This document shows, one piece after another, positions 14,032-18,727 of a DNA stretch of 18,727 bases. This stretch comes from CBETVX01 sp965539935 (lineage in GTDB: Bacteria > Bacillota > Clostridia > Peptostreptococcales > Caminicellaceae): the NCBI GenBank assembly GCA_965539935.1, contig CBETVX010000054.1:1-18727 (forward strand), written 5' to 3'. Every line of letters starts with the position of its first letter. Positions within the stretch are counted from its first letter, which is position 1. The notes under the pieces are model-generated. The model was not told the origin of the DNA. It worked only from the letters and a program-made list of their open reading frames with translations, and did no database searches. The position numbers and the translations under genes were made by a program.

Positions 14032-16671
14032 TTAGTTTATGCAATTAATAACTAATTCATTAACCTTTGATAGGGCTTCATCTATTTTTGAAGGATCCTT
14101 AGCACCAGCTTGTGCCATATTAGGTCTTCCTCCACCGCCGCCTCCAGCTACTTTTGCAACTTCTCTAATGATTTTTCCACAATGGACTCCCATTTTTACT
14201 ACGTCGTCAGAAGCCATTGATACGAAACTAACTTTACCATCCTTTTCACTACCAAGCATAATAAATGCATTTTCTAGCTTGTCCTTTAACTTATCTCCAA
14301 GATTTCTTAGGCTATCCATATCTAAATTAGCAACATTATATGCAATTACATTTATTCCATTTACATTTTCCACTGCATTTAATATTTCATCTAAAGCACT
14401 ACTTGCAAGCTTATTTTTAAGCTGCTCATTTTCTTTTTGTAATGTTTTAAATTCATTATTTAATGATTCAATTTTCACTTCAATATTATTTACGTTTGAT
14501 TTTAGCAGTGTAGATATAGTATTTAACTTTTTATTTATATTATCCATATATTTATAGACTTCTTTACCTGTTATCGCTTCTATTCTTCTTACTCCAGCAG
14601 CCACACCAGCCTCACTGATTATTTTAAATAAGCCTATCTCACTTGAATTTCCTACATGGGTTCCTCCACATAACTCTTTGCTAAAATCGCCTATACTAAT
14701 CATTCTTACAGTATCACCATATTTTTCTCCAAATAGAGCCTCTGCACCCATTTGCTTTGCTTCTTCTAAACTAGTAACATGTGCTTTAACTTCTAATACA
14801 TCTAATATTCTTTCATTAACGATTTTTTCTATTTTTACTAATTCCTCTGAAGAAACAGGTTGAAAATGAGTAAAGTCAAATCTTAGTCTATCAGGAGTAA
14901 CTAAAGAACCTGCTTGATTAACATGTTCTCCTAGTACTTTTTTAAGAGCTTTGTGTAACATGTGGGTAGCACTATGATTTCTTGCAGTATTTCTTCTTTT
15001 ATCCATATCTACCTTTGCATAAACCTTTTGGCCCTTCTTAATGCTTCCATCTATCACTTTTCCCACATGAAGTATTATATCATTTATGCCCTTTTTACAA
15101 TCCTTTATAATTATTTTATTTTCTCCACAATATATGATTCCATTATCTCCTACCTGTCCACCACCTTCTGGATAAAAAGGAGTCTTATCTAAAATGATTT
15201 GAATATCTTCGCCTTTTTGGGCTTCCTCTATTAGTTCATTATCTCTTACTATAGCCAATATTTCTGATTCACTTTCATATTTTTCGTAACCAACAAATTC
15301 AGACTTTATATCATTGGTTATTTCAGTTAAGGCATTTGATTCCCAACCAAGTTCATTCATATCTTCCCTTGCAGTTCTAGCTCTTTCCCTTTGCTTCTCC
15401 ATCTCCTTATCAAAGGCTTCTTGATCTACTTTCATATTTTCTTCTTCTAATATTTCCTTAGTAAGGTCTAGTGGAAAACCATAGGTATCATATAATTTAA
15501 ATGCTTTTTTCCCTGAAAGCACTGTTTCATCATTGATTTTTAGTTCATTCATATAGTTTTTAAGTATTTCCATTCCTTGGTCAATGGTTTGTTGAAATCT
15601 ATCTTCTTCTATTGATATTACTTTCTTAATATAATCTTGTCTTTCTACTAACTCCGGATAAGCATCACCGGACACTTCTATTACCATATCTACTAATTTA
15701 TAAAGGAAATTTCCTTTAACTCCTAATAATTTTCCGTGTCTAGCTGCTCTCCTAAGAAGTCTTCTTAAAACATATCCCCTACCTTCATTACTTGGAAGTA
15801 TACCGTCTCCTACCATAAAAGTAACTGCCCTTATATGATCTGTAATTATTCTTATTGATACATCTATATTTTTACTGCTACCATATTCCTTACCTGTTAT
15901 ATCTAATACTCCCTTTAAGATATGTTTTATAGTATCTACATCAAAAATTGATTGTACATTTTGCATTATGCAGGCAACTCTCTCAATGCCCATTCCTGTA
16001 TCAATATTTGGATTAGGTAGCGGATGATAATTACCTTCTTCATCCTTATCAAACTGTGTAAACACAAGATTCCAAAATTCTACATATCTATCACAGTCAC
16101 AACCTGGCTTGCAATCCTCATGACCACATCCATATTCTTCCCCTCTATCGTAATAGAACTCTGAACAGGGCCCACATGGACCAGTACCTATCTCCCAAAA
16201 GTTATCTTCTTTACCTAATCTTACAATTCTTTCCTTTGGCATACCTATTTTTTTATTCCAAATATCAAAGGCTTCATCATCTTCCTCATAAACAGATACC
16301 CATATTTTTTCAGGAGGCATTTCTAAATGCTCGGTACAAAATTCCCAACCCCAAGCTATAGCCTCTTCTTTAAAATAATCTCCAAAGGAAAAGTTTCCTA
16401 ACATCTCGAAAAAAGTTGCATGTCTTGCAGTTTTTCCTACGTTCTCAATATCTCCAGTCCTTATACATTTTTGACAAGTTGCCATTTTAGTATTTGGTGG
16501 AGTCTCAACTCCCATAAAATATGGTTTTAACGGAGCCATACCAGCATTTATTAATAATAAACTTTTATCTTTTTGGGGAACTAATGGATAGCTTGGTCTA
16601 GCATAATGATTTTTACTCTCAAAAAACTTTAAAAATTTACTTCTTATTTCATTCAAACCCATTTCTCTCAC
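14032..16671 (-). CDS. alaS: Alanyl-tRNA synthetase
   Basis: Charges tRNA-Ala and edits mischarged Ser/Gly. Numbered from the GTG start, the class II catalytic core covers about 1-450, with RHATFFEMLGNFSFGDYF near 83-100. The editing domain has the zinc motif HSATH (566-570) and CGGTH (668-672). A short coiled coil (about 733-758) precedes the C-Ala domain with GGGGGGRP (843-850). At 879 residues it is full length. The frame is open for 12 more codons upstream, but SD AAGGAG is 10 nt before the GTG at 16671, and the extra codons overlap the SD region. An ATG three codons later (16662) is the alternative. Expression is controlled by the T-box leader upstream. In-frame and intact. Confidence 0.98.
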   Translation of the reverse strand: MREMGLNEIRSKFLKFFESKNHYARPSYPLVPQKDKSLLLINAGMAPLKPYFMGVETPPNTKMATCQKCIRTGDIENVGKTARHATFFEMLGNFSFGDYFKEEAIAWGWEFCTEHLEMPPEKIWVSVYEEDDEAFDIWNKKIGMPKERIVRLGKEDNFWEIGTGPCGPCSEFYYDRGEEYGCGHEDCKPGCDCDRYVEFWNLVFTQFDKDEEGNYHPLPNPNIDTGMGIERVACIMQNVQSIFDVDTIKHILKGVLDITGKEYGSSKNIDVSIRIITDHIRAVTFMVGDGILPSNEGRGYVLRRLLRRAARHGKLLGVKGNFLYKLVDMVIEVSGDAYPELVERQDYIKKVISIEEDRFQQTIDQGMEILKNYMNELKINDETVLSGKKAFKLYDTYGFPLDLTKEILEEENMKVDQEAFDKEMEKQRERARTAREDMNELGWESNALTEITNDIKSEFVGYEKYESESEILAIVRDNELIEEAQKGEDIQIILDKTPFYPEGGGQVGDNGIIYCGENKIIIKDCKKGINDIILHVGKVIDGSIKKGQKVYAKVDMDKRRNTARNHSATHMLHKALKKVLGEHVNQAGSLVTPDRLRFDFTHFQPVSSEELVKIEKIVNERILDVLEVKAHVTSLEEAKQMGAEALFGEKYGDTVRMISIGDFSKELCGGTHVGNSSEIGLFKIISEAGVAAGVRRIEAITGKEVYKYMDNINKKLNTISTLLKSNVNNIEVKIESLNNEFKTLQKENEQLKNKLASSALDEILNAVENVNGINVIAYNVANLDMDSLRNLGDKLKDKLENAFIMLGSEKDGKVSFVSMASDDVVKMGVHCGKIIREVAKVAGGGGGGRPNMAQAGAKDPSKIDEALSKVNELVINCIN

Positions 16672-16705
16672 TTTTGTTTCACTCCTTAAATTTATTTTAG
16701 AAATC

Positions 16706-16743
16706 AAAAAAAACCCTCGTTCCTATAAAAATAGGGACGAGAG
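16706..16743 (-). terminator. T-box leader terminator
   Basis: Arms 16714-16726 and 16731-16743 (13 bp with G-U pairs, 4-nt loop) are followed by eight U at 16706-16713. The 5' side lies just after the T-box sequence, so terminator and antiterminator are mutually exclusive. Confidence 0.93.
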
Positions 16744-16964
16744 TATGCCCGCGGTACCACCCTAGTTATTACCCATAAGTAATCACTCTTATCTTAACAC
16801 TATAACGGGTGTAAACCGTTAACTTCTACTTTAAAACTTCCTTTCAAAGCCAAAGCTTAAGAGCTGCTTCAACTATCCTTAATGAAAGGATTCTCAGCAA
16901 ATGTCCTTCTCTCTGTACATCAGGTATAGTTTACTACTCTCCATCATAGCTTTTAATCTGTTTT
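16706..16964 (-). promoter_or_regulatory. T-box riboswitch, tRNA-Ala specific, controlling alaS
   Basis: The T-box AGGGTGGTACCGCGGG is at 16748-16763. Its UGGU pairs with the ACCA end of uncharged tRNA-Ala (discriminator A). Stem I can be folded by eye. A basal helix AAAGC/GCTTT (16949-16953 with 16852-16856) and AGAG/CTCT lie below the specifier loop. AACTAT/ATAGTT (16926-16931 with 16871-16876) lies above it. The loop carries AGTA on one side and GAA followed by GCA GCU on the other (16862-16870). Both triplets are alanine codons, so the specifier is Ala either way; GCA directly after GAA is my preferred reading. Low charged tRNA-Ala would favour antitermination and alaS expression. Confidence 0.95.
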
Positions 16965-16970
16965 TTGTTG

Positions 16971-16999
16971 ATTATACAAAAGGTGTAATGTTTTGTCAA
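16971..16999 (-). promoter_or_regulatory. Consensus SigA promoter of the alaS T-box transcript
   Basis: A perfect -35 TTGACA (16994-16999), 17-nt spacer and perfect -10 TATAAT (16971-16976). The start is expected near 16964. No terminator is visible between the upstream permease gene and this promoter, so read-through into the leader is possible. Confidence 0.95.
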
Positions 17000-17019
17000 T
17001 TATTAATTTATCATTTATT

Positions 17020-18246
17020 CTATATTTTGGTTAAAATTCTGTTAATATGATTTATTAATATTTTAATACTTGCTACTAAAGGAACTGAAAATATTAACCC
17101 TGCTAGTCCAAACAGTTCTCCTCCAATAAGAAGAGATAGTATTACAAAAACCGGATGCAAGCCTACACTATCCCCCACTATCTTAGGCGATAAAAGGGCA
17201 CTTTCTATTTGTTGAATAATAAAAAAAGTTATTACAACCCATATTGCTTTCACTGGATTATCTAAAAGTGCTATTATAACTCCAGGAATAGCTCCAATTA
17301 TAGGTCCAAAATAAGGAACTACATTGGTTATTCCTGCTATAATACCAATGAGCAAAGCAAATTTTACATTTAGAATTAGAAGTGCTACAATACTCATTAT
17401 ACCTACTAAAGTTGCAATAATCAACTGTCCTCTAATGAATTTACTTAGTATCCTATTTATATCCCTAGCTATGTATATTACCTCTTGTCTGAAGGCTTTC
17501 GGTATGGATATTAACATTTTTTTTCTAAAGAAATCTGCATCTTTCAAAAAATAAAATGTATATATTGGTATTAACACTATACTAACTATTTTAGAAAAAA
17601 AGTTTAATCCTTTTTCTGTCATCCCTTTAAACATGTCTATTATATATATCTGAATCATATTTATATGTTCCCTTAAGGCTAATTCAACACCAATAAACTC
17701 CCTTGGAAGATTACTCATACTATCGCTATACTTTTTATATATATTATTTAGATATATATAGGATCTATTTGAGTACTCAGGCAATACATCTACAAAATTC
17801 TTAATTTCCTCAGTTATTTTTGGAGTTATTGTAACAGAAAATATTACAATCACCGAAATAATACCTATATATACTATTATTACACTCCATAGTCTTGATA
17901 TATTATATTCCATCAATTTATGTATAATAGGGTTAAGTAGATATGAAAAGATTATTGCCCATATAATTGGTTTTAAATTAGATATTATTATAGCTTTAAA
18001 ACTATATAGTATTAATATAAATAATATTGTAGTCAATATCAAAGACAAAATAATAAAATATTTTTTCGTAAATCTAACCTTCTTTTTATAGATTACAAAT
18101 TTATTTCCGATATTTACTAAAAAATAAATAGTAAATATTAACAAAATAAAAATACATATATTTAAAATCACTTTACTAATAATATATATTTTATCAATAT
18201 TATTTATAGATCCCAATAAACTTACATCTGGTATTTGAGTATTCAT
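17020..18246 (-). CDS. AI-2E family transporter (UPF0118, YrrI-like)
   Basis: An integral membrane protein of the AI-2 exporter-like family. Members include an E. coli autoinducer-2 exporter and Na+/H+ or Na+(Li+)/H+ antiporters, so the substrate is unknown. There are about eight hydrophobic segments. An extra N-terminal pair (about 20-50 and 62-82) precedes the family core. A soluble loop spans about 145-215. The signature NVVPYFGPIIGAIPG (308-322) and PKIVGDSVGLHP (354-365) followed by GGELFGLAGLIFSVP are intact. The SD GGTGATG is close to the ATG. In B. subtilis yrrI likewise precedes alaS. It follows a hairpin after the small membrane-protein gene and probably depends on that gene's promoter. 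Confidence 0.93.
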   Translation of the reverse strand: MNTQIPDVSLLGSINNIDKIYIISKVILNICIFILLIFTIYFLVNIGNKFVIYKKKVRFTKKYFIILSLILTTILFILILYSFKAIIISNLKPIIWAIIFSYLLNPIIHKLMEYNISRLWSVIIVYIGIISVIVIFSVTITPKITEEIKNFVDVLPEYSNRSYIYLNNIYKKYSDSMSNLPREFIGVELALREHINMIQIYIIDMFKGMTEKGLNFFSKIVSIVLIPIYTFYFLKDADFFRKKMLISIPKAFRQEVIYIARDINRILSKFIRGQLIIATLVGIMSIVALLILNVKFALLIGIIAGITNVVPYFGPIIGAIPGVIIALLDNPVKAIWVVITFFIIQQIESALLSPKIVGDSVGLHPVFVILSLLIGGELFGLAGLIFSVPLVASIKILINHINRILTKI

Positions 18247-18270
18247 AACATCACCGCTTCATATAATTTT

Positions 18271-18297
18271 AAGCAGCTTATAAAAGCTGCTTTTTTT
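18271..18297 (+). terminator. Hairpin with plus-strand U-run between the small membrane gene and the permease gene
   Basis: AAGCAGCTT and AAGCTGCTT (18271-18279 and 18284-18292) form a 9-bp stem with a 4-nt loop. Seven T follow on the plus strand (18291-18297), so it reads best as a plus-strand terminator. Both flanking genes are on the minus strand, where the hairpin is followed only by TTAAAATT. Confidence 0.6.
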
Positions 18298-18478
18298 ATC
18301 TCAACATATCTAATGAAGCTACTGTACCCATAAGCTTTGAAGCATTTTTTACCATTTTGCTTCCTTTTTTCATAAGTCGTCTTCTTTGTCTAGGAGAAGA
18401 TTTATATAAAGCATATATTCCAGCTGTTGCTCCTATTAAACTGCCTGCTATTATACCTGAAACAAATTTATCTTTCAT
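18296..18478 (-). CDS. Small membrane protein, YtxH-like
   Basis: A 60-residue protein with one N-terminal membrane segment (GIIAGSLIGATAGIYALY, about 8-25) rich in Gly/Ala. A strongly basic tail follows (PRQRRRLMKKGSKMVKNASKL). This is the layout of YtxH-type stress/envelope proteins, but the match is by architecture only. The frame is open to a TTG at 18493, yet that codon overlaps the SD (AGGAG, 18486-18490). The ATG 7 nt downstream of it is the start. It lies between a PRC-barrel-like gene and the permease gene, with an extended -10 promoter. Confidence 0.75.
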   Translation of the reverse strand: MKDKFVSGIIAGSLIGATAGIYALYKSSPRQRRRLMKKGSKMVKNASKLMGTVASLDMLR

Positions 18479-18524
18479 TATTTCACTCCTCAATATATAT
18501 TTTATATCCTACTAATATTTTGTG

Positions 18525-18533
18525 ATTATATCA
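18525..18533 (-). promoter_or_regulatory. Extended -10 promoter of the small membrane-protein gene
   Basis: TGA directly precedes a consensus TATAAT (18525-18530). No good -35 exists. The TGA is also the stop codon of the upstream gene. Confidence 0.5.
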
Positions 18534-18727
18534 TCTATCTAATTCAAGTAATTTTTTCAAACCACCAATGTTTTTTACAAGAGAATTGGATAATTTATCT
18601 GGTACAATCATTTTTTCATTTTTTATTATAAGTTCATTATCAATTGGTATAATTTGAATTCCTGTTAAAATATCATCTATTACTCCATTTGTTAATATTA
18701 TTCCCAAAATATTTCCGTCATTTTTTT
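18531..18727 (-). CDS. C-terminal fragment, probable PRC-barrel protein (5' end beyond window)
   Basis: The last 64 codons of a gene entering from the right edge. The segment contains GNILGIILTNGVIDDILTG (4-22) and ELIIKNEKMIVPD (31-43), a short beta-rich pattern like the repeat unit of PRC-barrel proteins. It ends in a Leu/Lys helix GGLKKLLELDR. In B. subtilis the PRC-barrel gene yrrD lies on this side of yrrI and alaS, so position supports the guess. Too little sequence is present for a firm call. Confidence 0.55.
   Translation of the reverse strand, partial: KNDGNILGIILTNGVIDDILTGIQIIPIDNELIIKNEKMIVPDKLSNSLVKNIGGLKKLLELDR

Noticed and set aside
1..18727. Mobile elements, CRISPR arrays, tRNA or rRNA genes, defence genes
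   Set aside because: No transposase or integrase frames, no regularly spaced repeats, no tRNA-like cloverleaf outside the T-box, and base composition looks even throughout.

Overview
The window is AT-rich DNA in which every supported gene lies on the minus strand, so transcription runs from high to low coordinates. Gene content and order match the conserved Firmicutes neighbourhood known in Bacillus subtilis as the yrr/yrz region: PRC-barrel gene, AI-2E-type permease, alaS, ireB (yrzL), ruvX (yrrK), DUF1292 (yrzB), mltG (yrrL), trmR (yrrM), U32 peptidase-like gene (yrrO), udk and a class B PBP. It is interrupted by sfsA, fur, an RNase J gene and a split lysine exporter. Low GC, consensus SigA promoters, a T-box leader, strong Shine-Dalgarno (SD) sequences and a ferredoxin-fused aldo/keto reductase suggest an anaerobic Firmicute of the Clostridia/Tissierellia type. 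No mobile element, CRISPR array, rRNA or tRNA gene was seen.

Layout in transcription order (right to left). (1) 18727-17020: end of a PRC-barrel-like gene, a small membrane protein and an AI-2E-family permease. (2) 16999-14003: consensus promoter, alanine T-box, alaS, terminator. (3) 13985-10095: ireB, an unrecognised 720-residue exported/polytopic membrane protein, a ferredoxin-fused aldo/keto reductase and ruvX, tightly packed. (4) 10000-8189: DUF1292 gene, internal hairpin, sfsA, a promoter with a perfect 7-1-7 Fur box, a 51-codon Cys-rich microgene, a second promoter, fur, terminator. (5) 8024-6316: RNase J and terminator. (6) 6285-5293: lysO as two overlapping genes and terminator. (7) 5291-1: consensus promoter, mltG, hairpin, trmR, U32 gene, udk, hairpin, and a PBP cut by the window edge.

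The genes combine cell-envelope work (MltG, PBP, IreB, the 720-residue protein), tRNA charging and wobble modification (AlaRS, TrmR with the U32 protein), RNA and DNA metabolism (RNase J, RuvX, SfsA), pyrimidine salvage (Udk) and metal homeostasis (Fur with the microgene).

The points most worth a second look are the PBP start site locked in a long hairpin, the repeated terminator-like hairpins directly before SD sequences inside operons, the Fur-box-controlled zinc-ribbon microgene, and the 720-residue protein, which looks like a degenerate alkaline-phosphatase-fold ectodomain joined to about ten membrane helices.
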